In this document: in pieces, positions 29,194 through 39,049 of the stretch
How positions within the stretch are numbered: position 1 is the stretch's first letter
How the letters are laid out: each line of letters starts with the position of its first letter
Source: Pseudomonadota bacterium
GTDB taxonomy: Bacteria; Pseudomonadota; Alphaproteobacteria; Rhizobiales; Xanthobacteraceae
Direction: 5' to 3'
NCBI GenBank assembly: GCA_003576765.1
Contig: QEVP01000001.1
Location: forward strand, 1 to 64,000
Length of the DNA: 64,000 bases
Notes under the pieces: generated by a model
Told to the model about the DNA's origin: nothing
The model's database searches: none
Seen by the model: only the letters and a program-made list of their open reading frames with translations
Translations under genes and position numbers: made by a program

Positions 29194-30207
29194 TCAGGCC
29201 GGGCCGCCTTGGTGGGTCAAAAGGTCCGGCTCGCGGGCCAGCCGATCCTCCCAGGCGAGCGCATGGGCGACGATGGCGTCGAGGTCGTCGTAACGCGGCG
29301 TGAAGTCGAGCGTAGCGCGCATCAACGCGTTGTCGGCGATCATGGTCATGATGTCGCCCTCGCGGCGGCCGACATGGCGCACGGTGAAGTCGCGGCCCGA
29401 GACGCGGCGTACGGCGGCGATGGTTTCCAGCACCGAATAGCCGCGGCCGTAGCCGCAGTTGAGCGTTGCCGAATGGCCGCCGCCGCGCAAGTACACCAGC
29501 GCGGCACGGTGGGCTTCGGCGAGGTCCGAGACGTGGATGAAGTCGCGGATGCAGCTTCCGTCCGGGGTCGGATAGTCGGTGCCGAACACCTCGATGGCCT
29601 CGCGGCGGCCGAGCGCCGCCTCGACCGCGACCTTCAGAAGGTGGGTCGCGCCGGCGGTGGCCAGCCCGACGCGGGCTTTCGGGTCGGCGCCGGCGACGTT
29701 GAAGTAGCGCAGCACGACGTAGTGCAGCCCGTGGGCGCGCGCGGTGTCATGCAGCATGATCTCGGTCATCAATTTCGAGGTGCCGTAAGGCGACAGCGGT
29801 CGGGTCGGCGCATCCTCGCGCACCGGCATATGCTCCGGGTTGCCGTAGACCGCGGCGGTCGAGGAAAAGATGAAGCGGTCGATGCCGCGCCGCACCGCGA
29901 CCGCGATCAGGTTGCGGGCGGCCATGGTGTTGTTGCGATAGTAGCCGAGCGGGTCTGCGAGCGAGTCGGGCACCACCACGGAGCCGGCAAAATGGATGAT
30001 GGCGTCGATGCCGTGGGTGTCGATGGTCCGCTCGACCAGGGCCTCGTCGGCGACGTCGCCTGTGACCAGCGGCACGCCTTCAGGAACGAAGGCGGCAAAG
30101 CCGGTTGCGAGGTTGTCGAGCACGACCACGGCTTCGCCGGCCTCATGCAACGCCAGTACGGTGTGGCTGCCGATATAACCGGCACCGCCGGTTACGAGGA
30201 TTGCCAT
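29194..30207 (-). CDS. galE: UDP-glucose 4-epimerase
   Basis: 337 residues from ATG 30205-30207. Rossmann motif GGAGYIG at 7-13, catalytic Ser/Tyr141/Lys145 in PYGTSK, and GIDAIIHFAG, RYFNVAGADP, RDFIHVSDLA typical of GalE. It interconverts UDP-glucose and UDP-galactose for polysaccharide synthesis. It is divergent from waaC with a 175-nt promoter region holding an inverted repeat. Confidence 0.93.
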   Translation of the reverse strand: MAILVTGGAGYIGSHTVLALHEAGEAVVVLDNLATGFAAFVPEGVPLVTGDVADEALVERTIDTHGIDAIIHFAGSVVVPDSLADPLGYYRNNTMAARNLIAVAVRRGIDRFIFSSTAAVYGNPEHMPVREDAPTRPLSPYGTSKLMTEIMLHDTARAHGLHYVVLRYFNVAGADPKARVGLATAGATHLLKVAVEAALGRREAIEVFGTDYPTPDGSCIRDFIHVSDLAEAHRAALVYLRGGGHSATLNCGYGRGYSVLETIAAVRRVSGRDFTVRHVGRREGDIMTMIADNALMRATLDFTPRYDDLDAIVAHALAWEDRLAREPDLLTHQGGPA

Positions 30208-30223
30208 CTTTGTCGGGTCCCGA

Positions 30224-30265
30224 TCCACGGTAGAACTGAATCGGATTCTAGGGGCGGACCGTGGA
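30224..30265. promoter_or_regulatory. Nested inverted repeat in the galE-waaC divergent region
   Basis: Outer arms TCCACGGT (30224-30231) and ACCGTGGA (30258-30265) are perfect; next to them TAGAA and TTCTA also pair. TATAAC at 30272-30277 just after it could be a -10 for waaC, though no matching -35 is clear. It may be an operator or an RNA stem in a leader. The bases are seen; the role is inferred. Confidence 0.4.
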
Positions 30266-30382
30266 GTTAGATATAACGCGGCGGCGCGGGTGGCGATTCC
30301 GCCGGCGTTTTCGGCAGACGATGGCAATTATGGTTGCCAAATCCTCAACCGCATCGCTTCACCTCGGGATATCCTGACCGCC

Positions 30383-31348
30383 ATGGATACGATCCTGTTC
30401 GTCAAGACGTCCTCGCTCGGCGATGTCGTGCATAATATGCCGGCGGTGACCGACACGCGGCGGCGCTGGCCGCGGGCGCGAATATCGTGGCTGGTGGAGG
30501 AGACGTTTGCACCGCTGGCGCGGCTTCACCCAGGCGTGGACGAGGTGCTGACGGTAGCGACCCGACGCTGGCGCTCGCGGCTGTTGTCGCTGGCGACGTG
30601 GCAGGAGATTGCCGCGACCCGGCGGCAATTGAAGGCCCGCGCCTTCGACCGCATCGTCGATGCGCAGGGGTTGATACGCTCCGCGTGGCTGGCGCGCATG
30701 CCGAAAGGCGAACTGCATGGCTACGATGCCAAAAGCATCCGCGAGCCTGTCGCCACGCGCTTCTACGACGTTCGTCACGCGGTGCCGCGCGATCTTCATG
30801 CGGTTGCCCGCAATCGCCGGCTTGCAGCGCTGGCGCTGGACACGGATGCAGCAGCGCCGCTCGACTACGGGCTGCCACGGCCCGCGCCGGCGGCCGGCGG
30901 CGACGTGCCTTACGCGGTGCTGCTGCACGGCACCTCGCGGGTTGCCAAGGAATGGCGCGAATCCGACTGGATCGGGCTCGGCCAATGGCTGTCGCGGCGA
31001 GGGCTTGAGGTGGTGCTGCCATGGGGCACGGAGGCCGAGCGCATCCGCGCCGAGCGCGTAGCCGGCGCCATCAAGGGCGGCCGGGTGCTGCCGCGCCGGC
31101 CACTCGACGAGACAGCGGCGATGCTTGCCGGGGCGGCGCTGGTGGCCGGCGTCGATACCGGGCTGTTGCATCTGGCGGCGGCCTACCGGGTGCCGCTGAT
31201 CGGCATCTTCACCGCCTCCGACCCCGGCCTGACCGGACCGGTCGGCGCCGGGCCGATCGCCGTTCTGGGCGGTGTCGGGCAGTATCCCGGTTTTGCCCGG
31301 GCCATCGAGGCCGCGGAAGCGCTGCTGGCCGATCGGGCCAGAGGGTAG
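30383..31348 (+). CDS. waaC: LPS heptosyltransferase I
   Basis: 321 residues from ATG 30383 (MDTILFVKTSSLGDVVHNMP), the standard GT9 N-terminus. Other family features are DAQGLIRSAW, the LLHGTSRVAKEWRE nucleotide-sugar region, and GVDTGLLHLAAA. It adds the first heptose to Kdo of the LPS inner core at the inner membrane. It converges with waaF with only three bases between stop codons. Confidence 0.92.
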   Translation: MDTILFVKTSSLGDVVHNMPAVTDTRRRWPRARISWLVEETFAPLARLHPGVDEVLTVATRRWRSRLLSLATWQEIAATRRQLKARAFDRIVDAQGLIRSAWLARMPKGELHGYDAKSIREPVATRFYDVRHAVPRDLHAVARNRRLAALALDTDAAAPLDYGLPRPAPAAGGDVPYAVLLHGTSRVAKEWRESDWIGLGQWLSRRGLEVVLPWGTEAERIRAERVAGAIKGGRVLPRRPLDETAAMLAGAALVAGVDTGLLHLAAAYRVPLIGIFTASDPGLTGPVGAGPIAVLGGVGQYPGFARAIEAAEALLADRARG

Positions 31349-31351
31349 GCG

Positions 31352-32413
31352 TCAGGCGGCCGGGCGGGCTAGCAGGGTCGTCGCCACCTCGACCACGTCC
31401 GCTGGCGGAATGGCGCGGATATAGGACTCGTCGGTGCGGGCGGCGATCGAGTGGTAGGGCATTTGTGTGCCGCGCAGCGCCGGCGGCTGCACCACGGCCG
31501 CCAGCGGATTGAGCGGTGCCCAGTGCCATGGGCTGGTCGGCCCGAAGATGCCGATGGTCGGGGTGCCGATGGCGGCCGCGACATGCATCAGCCCGGAATC
31601 GTTGGAGATCGCCAGTCGCGCCGCTGCCAGCGCCAGGATCGCGGTGCGCAGGTCCGTCCCGGTCAGGTCGCGCACCTTTGCCCCGCCCTTGGCTACGATC
31701 TCGGCGGCAAGCGCCCGTTCCGAGGGGCCGCCGACCACCCAGACGTCGAACCCGGCCGCGGCCAGTGCCTGCGCGGCTTCGCCGTAATAAGGCCAGCGCT
31801 TGTGCGCCCCGACCGAGCCCGGCGCCAGTGCGACGGCCGGTCCGTCGCCGAGGTTTTGCGCCGCCCGCCATGTGGCCGCATCGGTGGCGGGAACGGCAAG
31901 CTGCGGCACCGGCCAGTCGGCGGGACAGGCGGCGCCGGCCGGCAACGCCAGCATCGCTGTCTTGTCGATCAGCCGGGGCAGCGCCCGCTCCCCCCAGCGC
32001 CAGCGGTTGATCAGGCCGAAACGCACTTCGCCGACGAAACCGACCCGTTCCGGGATGCCGGCCAGCGCCGGCGCGATGGCCGATTTCCAGGTCCGGGGCA
32101 TGATCAGCGCCGTGCCGTAATCGTTGGCGCGTAGCCGTGCCGCCAGCGCCGCCTGCCGGCCGAGCGCGAGCCGCGAGCGCGGCAGGTCGTGAACGATGGC
32201 GGCCCGCACGCCGGGCATATAATCGGCCAGCGGTGCGCACAGCGGCGTGGTCAGGACATCGATGGGCCGCTGGGGCCAGCGTTGCTTCGCAACCCGGACC
32301 ACGGTATGACCGCGCACGAAATCGCCGATCCAGTTGTAGGGAACGATCAACAGCGGTCGTGTGTCCGCCAGGTCCACCGAAGCCACTGGAGTATTGAGCG
32401 AATCTTGGTTCAT
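31352..32413 (-). CDS. waaF: LPS heptosyltransferase II
   Basis: 353 residues from ATG 32411-32413 (MNQDSLNTP). GT9 features: LLIVPYNWIGD, the ALAPGSVGAHKRWP motif, and SNDSGLMHVAAAIGTPTIGIFGPTSP. It transfers the second heptose. It lies on the strand opposite waaC and hldD, so the heptose genes are not one operon. The longer open frame to 32992 crosses the repeat region and is not expected to be coding. Confidence 0.92.
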   Translation of the reverse strand: MNQDSLNTPVASVDLADTRPLLIVPYNWIGDFVRGHTVVRVAKQRWPQRPIDVLTTPLCAPLADYMPGVRAAIVHDLPRSRLALGRQAALAARLRANDYGTALIMPRTWKSAIAPALAGIPERVGFVGEVRFGLINRWRWGERALPRLIDKTAMLALPAGAACPADWPVPQLAVPATDAATWRAAQNLGDGPAVALAPGSVGAHKRWPYYGEAAQALAAAGFDVWVVGGPSERALAAEIVAKGGAKVRDLTGTDLRTAILALAAARLAISNDSGLMHVAAAIGTPTIGIFGPTSPWHWAPLNPLAAVVQPPALRGTQMPYHSIAARTDESYIRAIPPADVVEVATTLLARPAA

Positions 32414-32532
32414 GCTTTGACGGATGCGAGCGCTGCGGCAACGGGCGAAGCGCCCTGCGGCGGTTTCGTCCGTCGGTAGCCGTTGCCAGCGCTGCGGTAA
32501 AGACGTTTGTCGCGATCCCGGCTCGGGGTGAT

Positions 32533-32640
32533 TTAGATCTTTCCGCTTCTGATTGAATCGGAAGCTGAGCTTTAGATCGTTGTTTTGACGCGTTTTCTTA
32601 ACGCAAGCCGGTTTCCACTTTGCCTGGAAACGCTCTAGAG
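32533..32640 (-). repeat. Dispersed ~105-bp intergenic repeat, copy 2 (inverted relative to copy 1)
   Basis: Read on the minus strand it starts CTCTAGAGCG, contains AAAGTGG and AAGAAAACGCGTCAAAAC, and ends with a CTTCCGATTCAATCAGAAG-type hairpin, matching the block at 24706-24812 along its full length. It occupies the waaF-hldD gap, so any hldD promoter must lie within or next to it. Confidence 0.8.
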
Positions 32641-32669
32641 TTCCCTGCTTCCAGCTGGAAGGATCGCAG

Positions 32670-33650
32670 ATGTATCTGGTTACCGGCGGCGCCGGCTTCA
32701 TCGGCTCGAACGTCGTTGCCGCGCTGAACGAGGCCGGGCATGGTGACGTGGTCGTGTGCGATACGCTCGGCCACGACGGCAAGTGGCGCAACCTCGCCAA
32801 GCGCCAGCTCGCGGATATTGTGCCGCCGCACGAGTTGTTCGACTGGCTGCAGGGGCGCCGGCTCGACGCGGTGATCCATCTCGGCGCGATCTCGGAGACC
32901 ACTGCGACCGACGGCGACCTGGTGATCGCCACCAATTTCCGGCTGTCGCTCAGCCTGCTCGACTGGTGCGCCGCGCAGGCCGTGCCGTTCATCTATGCCT
33001 CGTCCGCCTCGACCTATGGCGACGGCGCGGAAGGGTTCGCGGACGACAATTCGCTCGTCGCGCTGCGCCGGCTTAAGCCCATGAATCTCTACGGCTGGAG
33101 CAAGCATCTGTTCGACATGGCGGTGGTAGCTCGCGCGACTGAGGGTGGGGCAATGCCGCCGCAGTGGGTAGGACTGAAATTCTTCAATGTGTTCGGCCCC
33201 AACGAGTACCACAAGGGCGCGATGATGAGCGTGCTCGCCAAGCGCTTCGACGATATCCGGGCAGGGCGGGTGGTCGAACTGTTCAGGTCGCACCGCGAGG
33301 GCATTGCCGACGGCGAGCAGCGGCGCGACTTCATCCATGTCGACGACGTCGTGCGGGTGATGACGTGGCTGTTGGCAACGCCTTCGGTCAGCGGCATTTT
33401 CAACGTCGGCACCGGCAAGGCACGCAGCTTTCGCGATCTCATCCTGGCCGCCTATGCCGCGCTCGGGACCGCGCCGAACATTTCCTATGTCGATATGCCC
33501 GAGCATATCCGTGGCAGCTACCAGTATTTCACTCAAGGGGAGATGGAGCGGCTCGCGCGTGCCGGCTACAACGGCGGCTTCACCGCGCTGGAAGACGCGG
33601 TCGGCAGCTATGTGCGAAGCTATCTCGATGCACCCGATCGTTACCGCTAG
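32670..33650 (+). CDS. hldD: ADP-L-glycero-D-manno-heptose 6-epimerase
   Basis: 326 residues. NADP-binding GGAGFIG (6-12), catalytic Tyr141 and Lys145 in YGWSK, and the diagnostic segments [14 protein letters not shown] and [13 protein letters not shown]. It makes the final ADP-heptose used by WaaC and WaaF. It is followed 23 nt later by hldE in the same direction. Confidence 0.95.
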   Translation: MYLVTGGAGFIGSNVVAALNEAGHGDVVVCDTLGHDGKWRNLAKRQLADIVPPHELFDWLQGRRLDAVIHLGAISETTATDGDLVIATNFRLSLSLLDWCAAQAVPFIYASSASTYGDGAEGFADDNSLVALRRLKPMNLYGWSKHLFDMAVVARATEGGAMPPQWVGLKFFNVFGPNEYHKGAMMSVLAKRFDDIRAGRVVELFRSHREGIADGEQRRDFIHVDDVVRVMTWLLATPSVSGIFNVGTGKARSFRDLILAAYAALGTAPNISYVDMPEHIRGSYQYFTQGEMERLARAGYNGGFTALEDAVGSYVRSYLDAPDRYR

Positions 33651-33673
33651 TGGTCCAGGGGGCAGGGCCTTTG

Positions 33674-35143
33674 ATGTTCGATTTCGATACCCTTGCGACT
33701 GCGATGTCCGGCCGGACGGTGCTGTGCGTCGGTGACCTGATGCGCGACGAGTTCGTCTATGGCGAGGTCGCGCGCATTTCCCCGGAAGCGCCGGCGCCGG
33801 TGATCGCTGCCACACGCAGCGAGCGCCATATCGGCGGCGCGGGCAATGTCGCGCGCAACATCGCCGCGCTCGGCGCGCGCTGTATCTTTGCCGGCGTCGT
33901 CGGCGATGACGAAGCGGGCCGGGCACTGCGCGCGGAGCTTGCCGCGGTGCCGGGGATCGAGGCGCATCTCGTCACCGATGCGAGCCGGCCGACGACGCGC
34001 AAGGTGCGCTTCGTCTCCGATCATTTTTCCACGCACATGCTGCGCGCCGACTGGGAAATCGCAACCCCGGTCGATGCCGCAGTGGAGAACGAGTTGATCG
34101 GTATTGTCGAGGCGGCGCTGCCGCGCGCCGACATCGTATTGTTGTCCGATTATGCCAAGGGCGTGCTGACTGTCGGCGTCATTCGCGCGACGATCGACGG
34201 TGCCCGCCGCCTCGGCAAACGGGTGGTGGTCGATCCCAAGAACGCCGATTTCACCGTCTATCGTGGCGCCAGCGTGCTCACCCCCAATCAGCGCGAGTTT
34301 GCCGCGGCCAGCCGTCGCCGCGCAACGACCACGCCCGAGATCGTGGCGGCGGCGCGGGAGGTGATGGGCGAGGGCGCGTTCGAGGCGATGCTGGTCACAC
34401 GCAGCGAGCACGGCATGACGCTGGTGCCGCGCGAGGGTGAGGCCGTTCACGTGCCCGCGCATCCGGTCAGGGTGCGCGATGTGTCGGGAGCAGGCGACAC
34501 CGTCGTCGGGGTGCTGGCGGTGGCGCTCGGCGCCGGCGCCGGCTGGGAGAGCGCGCTAAGGCTCGCCAATGCGGCCGCCGCCGTTGCGGTCGGCAAGCAG
34601 GGCACCGCAACGGTGTCGGCCGCCGAACTGCGGCGACGCGTGTTGCCGCCAGCGTCGCTCGCCGCGGAAGAGAAGATCGCCGCCGATCGCGCCATGCTCG
34701 ACGCACACCTCGCCGACTGGCGGCGTCAGGGGCTGCGCATCGGTTTCACCAACGGTTGCTTCGATATTTTGCACCCCGGTCATGTCCGGGTGGTGACGCA
34801 GGCGCGCGCCGCCTGCGACCGGCTGGTGGTCGGCCTCAACAGCGACGCCTCAGTGCGGCGGCTGAAAGGTGCGGATCGCCCGGTGCAGACCGAGCGTGCC
34901 CGTGCCGAGGTGCTGGCGGCGCTGGAGGCGGTGGACCTCGTGGTGATCTTCGATGAGGATACCCCGCTCGAATTGATCGAGGCGATCCGGCCCGGCGTGC
35001 TGGTCAAGGGCAGCGACTACCGGCCAGAGCAGGTGGTGGGCCACGATGTCGTGACGTCCTATGGCGGGCAGGTGGTGCTGGTCGATCTGCTGCAAGGTTT
35101 CAGCACCACGGCGCTGGTCGAGCGCGCGCGGAGGGCGCGATGA
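33674..35143 (+). CDS. hldE: Bifunctional D-glycero-beta-D-manno-heptose-7-phosphate kinase / 1-phosphate adenylyltransferase
   Basis: 489 residues from ATG 33674. The N-terminal PfkB kinase (about 1-320) has [23 protein letters not shown] and GAGDT near residue 273. The C-terminal adenylyltransferase (about 345-489) has [12 protein letters not shown] near 358-369. It phosphorylates heptose-7-P and later forms ADP-heptose. The frame upstream overlaps hldD and is not used. Its stop overlaps the next gene (ATGA). Confidence 0.95.
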   Translation: MFDFDTLATAMSGRTVLCVGDLMRDEFVYGEVARISPEAPAPVIAATRSERHIGGAGNVARNIAALGARCIFAGVVGDDEAGRALRAELAAVPGIEAHLVTDASRPTTRKVRFVSDHFSTHMLRADWEIATPVDAAVENELIGIVEAALPRADIVLLSDYAKGVLTVGVIRATIDGARRLGKRVVVDPKNADFTVYRGASVLTPNQREFAAASRRRATTTPEIVAAAREVMGEGAFEAMLVTRSEHGMTLVPREGEAVHVPAHPVRVRDVSGAGDTVVGVLAVALGAGAGWESALRLANAAAAVAVGKQGTATVSAAELRRRVLPPASLAAEEKIAADRAMLDAHLADWRRQGLRIGFTNGCFDILHPGHVRVVTQARAACDRLVVGLNSDASVRRLKGADRPVQTERARAEVLAALEAVDLVVIFDEDTPLELIEAIRPGVLVKGSDYRPEQVVGHDVVTSYGGQVVLVDLLQGFSTTALVERARRAR

Positions 35144-36429
35144 CGCAGGGGGAGGCCGCGCAGGCAGCACCGGCGCACGCCGCTCTGCCGCGCTGGCGCG
35201 ACCGTCGAGCCTGGCTCAAGGTTGCCGACGTCTTTGCCATCCTTACCGTTGCGACCTTGCCGTGGTCGACCTCGCTGCCGTCGATCTGCGCGGCGATCTG
35301 GGTTCTGGTGCTGTTGCCGGCGATCGACCCGCGGCAGTTTCTCCAGTTGTGTCGCGATCCGGCCTGCTGGCTGCCGGCCGCGCTATTCGTGCTCGCGGTC
35401 GTCGGCATGCTGTGGTCGATCGCGCCATGGGACGAGCGGCTCCATGCCGTCAACCCGGTCGGCAAGCTCCTGATGCTGCCGCTGATCCTCTACCATTTCC
35501 GGCAATCGCCGCGCGGGCCCTGGGTGTTCGGAACCTTCCTGGTGTCGTGCACACTCTTGATGCTGCTGTCGTGGCTCACGGTCTATGACGCTCGCTTCAT
35601 GCTCAAAGCGGAGGGTGCGGTCCGCGGGGTGCCGGTCAAGAACTACATCGCCCAGAGTCACGATTTCGTCCTGTGCATCGCCGGCCTTGCCTGGCTGCTG
35701 CTGACGATGATCCGCCGCAAGCGGATGGTGCCGGCCCTGCTGTTCGCAGTTGTCGCCCTCGGCTTCCTTCTCAACATGATGTTCGTGGTCGTCGCGCGGA
35801 CTGCGCTGGTGACCCTGCCGCTGCTGCTGGTGGTTTTTATCCTGCTTCACTTGAAGCTGCGCGCGATCCTTGCGACCGCAGCGGTGATGGTGGCTGCGGT
35901 GGCGCTGTTGTGGGCGACATCGCCGAATTTTCATAAACGGTTGGCGAGCATCGCCAGCGAGGCGGCAAAATATCGGACCTCAGACGCCGTCACCTCCGGG
36001 GGGCTCCGGCTGGAGTATTGGCGCAAATCCCTGCACTTTTTTGCCGAGGCGCCTCTCTTTGGCCATGGAACCGGCTCGACCAGGACCCTGTTCATAGGGG
36101 CCGCCGAGAACCAGACCGGCATCCGCGCTGAAGTCATCGGCAATCCGCACAACCAGACCCTCAACGTGGCGGTGCAGTGGGGCCTGCTTGGCGTTGTGCT
36201 GCTCTATCTGATGTGGCTGCGCCACCTGATGCTGTTTGGCGAGCCGTCGCCGGGGCAGGAACTGGCCGTCTGGATCGGGCTCGCGGTCGTGCTGCAGAAT
36301 GTGACGAGTTCGCTGTTCAACTCTCATCTTTTTGATTTTCACGAAGGTTGGATGTACATCATCGGAGTCGGCGTCGCCGGCGGCATGATGCTGCAAGCCG
36401 GAAGCCGCGCCACTCGTGGCGTGGGCTGA
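35140..36429 (+). CDS. O-antigen ligase family membrane protein (WaaL/Wzy-C type)
   Basis: 429 residues, strongly hydrophobic, about ten to twelve membrane helices. The periplasmic loop near residues 285-345 holds the family motifs GHGTGSTR and [14 protein letters not shown]; the His in PHNQ is essential in studied WaaL ligases. These enzymes join undecaprenyl-linked O-antigen to the lipid A core. It could instead be a polymerase of the same fold. Coupled to hldE by an ATGA overlap. Confidence 0.85.
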   Translation: MTQGEAAQAAPAHAALPRWRDRRAWLKVADVFAILTVATLPWSTSLPSICAAIWVLVLLPAIDPRQFLQLCRDPACWLPAALFVLAVVGMLWSIAPWDERLHAVNPVGKLLMLPLILYHFRQSPRGPWVFGTFLVSCTLLMLLSWLTVYDARFMLKAEGAVRGVPVKNYIAQSHDFVLCIAGLAWLLLTMIRRKRMVPALLFAVVALGFLLNMMFVVVARTALVTLPLLLVVFILLHLKLRAILATAAVMVAAVALLWATSPNFHKRLASIASEAAKYRTSDAVTSGGLRLEYWRKSLHFFAEAPLFGHGTGSTRTLFIGAAENQTGIRAEVIGNPHNQTLNVAVQWGLLGVVLLYLMWLRHLMLFGEPSPGQELAVWIGLAVVLQNVTSSLFNSHLFDFHEGWMYIIGVGVAGGMMLQAGSRATRGVG

Positions 36430-36470
36430 GCGGTTCTCGTGCCGATATTCCAGTTGATCCTAGCTCATCC

Positions 36471-38381
36471 ATGACCAGTATCTTCAAATTCACATGGCGC
36501 AACTGGGTTATCGCGGCCCACGATGCGGTTGTCACGGCGCTTGCGGTGCTGGCAAGCTTCTGGCTCCGCTTCGACGGCAGCGGGCTGATGGACCGGATGC
36601 CGCTGCTGTTGCGGATCCTGCCGTACTTCATCGCCTTCAGCGTGGTCGTCTGTTATCTGTTCCAGTTGACCACCACCAAGTGGCGGTTCGTCTCGCTGCC
36701 CGACCTGTTGAATATCGTGCGGGCATCGAGCGTGCTGACGGTGGCGCTGCTGGTGCTCGACTATATTTTTGTCGCGCCGACCGTCTATGACGGGTTCTTC
36801 TTCGGCAAGACCACCATCATCATCTACTGGTTCCTCCAGATTTTCTTTCTGTCTGGCGGCCGGCTGGCCTACCGCTACTTCCGCTACACCCGCACCCGCA
36901 ACCGGGCGCGGGTGGGGGGCGCCGTCCCGACGCTGCTGATCGGCCGGGCGGCGGATGCCGAGGTGTTTCTGCGCGGCGTCGAAAGTGGTGCGGTGAAGCG
37001 GCTGGTGCCGGTCGGCATTCTGTCTCCGGCCTATTCCGACCGCAGTCAGGTGCTGCGCGGCATCCCGGTGCTTGGCGGCATCGACGATCTCGGCGACGTG
37101 GTTGCCGATTTTGCGTCAGGCTCGCGCAAGATCAGGCGCGTCGTGATGATGCCGTCGGCGTTCGAAGCCGATGCGCAGCCGGAGGCGGTGTTGATGCGTT
37201 CGCGCAAGCTCGGCCTCGAGGTGAGCCGGCTGCCGTCGCTCGGCGAAAGCCGCGATACGCCACAGCTTGCGCCGGTCGCGGTCGATGACCTGCTGCTGCG
37301 CCCCAGCGTCAAGATCGATTACGACCGGCTGGAAGCGTTCATCAAGGGCAAGGCGGTGGTCGTTACCGGTGGTGGCGGGTCGATCGGCTCGGAAATCTGC
37401 GACCGCATGGCGACGTTCGGCGCCGCGCGGCTTCTGGTGATCGAGAACTCCGAGCCGGCGCTGCACGCGGTGACCGAGAAGCTCGCGGGCAAGGTCAATC
37501 CGGTTGCCGTCGAGGGGCGCATCGCCGACATCCGCGACCGCGACCGCATCCGCCAGCTCATCGTCGGCTTTGCGCCCGACATCGTCTTTCATGCCGCTGC
37601 GCTCAAGCACGTCCCGATCCTCGAGCGCGACTGGGACGAGGGCGTGAAGACCAATATCTTCGGCAGCGTCAATGTTGCCGATGCCGCCGTCGAGGCCGGC
37701 GCCGAAGCGATGGTGATGATCTCGACCGACAAGGCCATCGAGCCGGTATCCGTGCTCGGTCTCACCAAGCGCTTCGCGGAGATGTACTGTCAGGCGCTCG
37801 ACCGCGAACTGGCCGGCAAGACCAACGGCAAGCGGCCGATCCGGCTGATCTCGGTGCGGTTCGGCAACGTGCTTGCCTCGAACGGCTCGGTGGTGCCGAA
37901 GTTCAAGGCGCAGATCGAGGCCGGTGGCCCGGTCACCGTCACGCACCCCGATATGGTGCGCTACTTCATGACCATTCGCGAGGCCTGCGACCTCGTGGTC
38001 ACCGCGGCGACGCACGCCATGAGCGGCGGACGCAGCGACGTCTCGGTCTACGTGCTCAACATGGGCCAGCCGGTGAAGATCGTCGATCTCGCCGAGCGTA
38101 TGATCCGGCTGTCGGGGCTACAGGTCGGCTACGACATCGACATCGTGTTCACCGGTATCCGGCCGGGCGAGCGGCTGCATGAAATCCTGTTCGCCGAACA
38201 GGAGCCGACCAGGGATATCGGGATCGACGGCATCGTGGCCGCGCAGCCGAAGGAGCCGCCGCTTGCAGCGCTGCGGCAATGGCTGGCCGAACTGGAACGT
38301 GGCGTCGAGGGCGACCGGCAGGGCGTCATCGCCGACGTGCTCAAGGAGGCCGTGCCGGAGTTTCGGGCCGGCGCCACTTAA
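36471..38381 (+). CDS. Membrane-bound nucleotide-sugar 4,6-dehydratase/epimerase (FlaA1/CapD/WbpM family)
   Basis: 636 residues from ATG 36471. Four or five membrane helices (about 15-135), a CoA-binding-like domain (about 145-260), then an extended SDR domain with GGGGSIGSE near 299-307, HAAALKHVP and STDKAIEPVSVLGLTKR, in which Met/Leu replaces the usual Tyr as in WbpM-type dehydratases. These make UDP-4-keto-6-deoxy sugars from UDP-GlcNAc. Length matches the large membrane form. Confidence 0.88.
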   Translation: MTSIFKFTWRNWVIAAHDAVVTALAVLASFWLRFDGSGLMDRMPLLLRILPYFIAFSVVVCYLFQLTTTKWRFVSLPDLLNIVRASSVLTVALLVLDYIFVAPTVYDGFFFGKTTIIIYWFLQIFFLSGGRLAYRYFRYTRTRNRARVGGAVPTLLIGRAADAEVFLRGVESGAVKRLVPVGILSPAYSDRSQVLRGIPVLGGIDDLGDVVADFASGSRKIRRVVMMPSAFEADAQPEAVLMRSRKLGLEVSRLPSLGESRDTPQLAPVAVDDLLLRPSVKIDYDRLEAFIKGKAVVVTGGGGSIGSEICDRMATFGAARLLVIENSEPALHAVTEKLAGKVNPVAVEGRIADIRDRDRIRQLIVGFAPDIVFHAAALKHVPILERDWDEGVKTNIFGSVNVADAAVEAGAEAMVMISTDKAIEPVSVLGLTKRFAEMYCQALDRELAGKTNGKRPIRLISVRFGNVLASNGSVVPKFKAQIEAGGPVTVTHPDMVRYFMTIREACDLVVTAATHAMSGGRSDVSVYVLNMGQPVKIVDLAERMIRLSGLQVGYDIDIVFTGIRPGERLHEILFAEQEPTRDIGIDGIVAAQPKEPPLAALRQWLAELERGVEGDRQGVIADVLKEAVPEFRAGAT

Positions 38382-38554
38382 GAAAGCCGAGAGCGTCGGC
38401 GAGCGGCTGCCGGCGCGGTCTGCGGGGTGGCTTTGGCTACGAAAGTAGGCTAATTCCAGCCGACCGTCGGCAGGATTGGGCATCGGTGCATTCGTCGTTC
38501 GATCCGGCATATCCCCTGGCGTGCTGCCGCGACGGCAGCCCGGAACCGAATGCC

Positions 38555-39001
38555 ATGAGACAGCTTTTTGCCCGCCTTGAGCGCGCCTGGCGCGAGCGTG
38601 CCGTGGTGCTCAAGGCGGCAAGTTTTGCGATGATCGGCGTCGTGAACGCGGCGGTCGATCTCGCGGTGTTTCTCGCGGCCTACGATATTGCCGGCGTGCC
38701 GCTGGTGCCGGCCAACGTGCTCGCCTGGCTGGTCGCGGTGTCGTTCTCCTATGTGATGAATACCTACATCACCTTCGGACCGGAGAGCGGCCGGACCTTG
38801 CGGCTGCGCGACTATTTTGCGTTCGTGCTGTCGGGAGTCGCCGGCGTCACCGCCACCACGATCACGCTGGTGGTGCTGTCGCATTACGTCAGCGTGCTGG
38901 CCGCCAAGTTGCTGTCGATCATCGTCAGCTTCGTGGTCAATTTCTCGCTGTCGCATTTTGTCGTATTTCGCCGCCGGCCCGCCGGCAAATCTCTCGATTG
39001 A
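38555..39001 (+). CDS. GtrA-family four-helix membrane protein
   Basis: 148 residues from ATG 38555 (MRQLFARLERAW). Four hydrophobic helices follow the GtrA pattern: KAASFAMIGVVNAAVDLAVF, NVLAWLVAVSFSYVMN, FAFVLSGVAGVTATT and KLLSIIVSFVVNFSLSH with the final FVVFRR. GtrA proteins are thought to flip lipid-linked glucose or other sugars in cell-surface modification. The start lies 173 nt after the previous gene; the open frame upstream is not conserved-looking. Confidence 0.85.
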   Translation: MRQLFARLERAWRERAVVLKAASFAMIGVVNAAVDLAVFLAAYDIAGVPLVPANVLAWLVAVSFSYVMNTYITFGPESGRTLRLRDYFAFVLSGVAGVTATTITLVVLSHYVSVLAAKLLSIIVSFVVNFSLSHFVVFRRRPAGKSLD

Positions 39002-39049
39002 CAGGCCGATGACGATCCGAGCGGCGAGGCGGTGCGGGGCCGGGGCAAG

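Noticed and set aside
31352-32992. 546-codon version of waaF
   Set aside because: The extra N-terminal part crosses the dispersed repeat and the start of hldD on the other strand; ATG 32411-32413 gives a normal heptosyltransferase.
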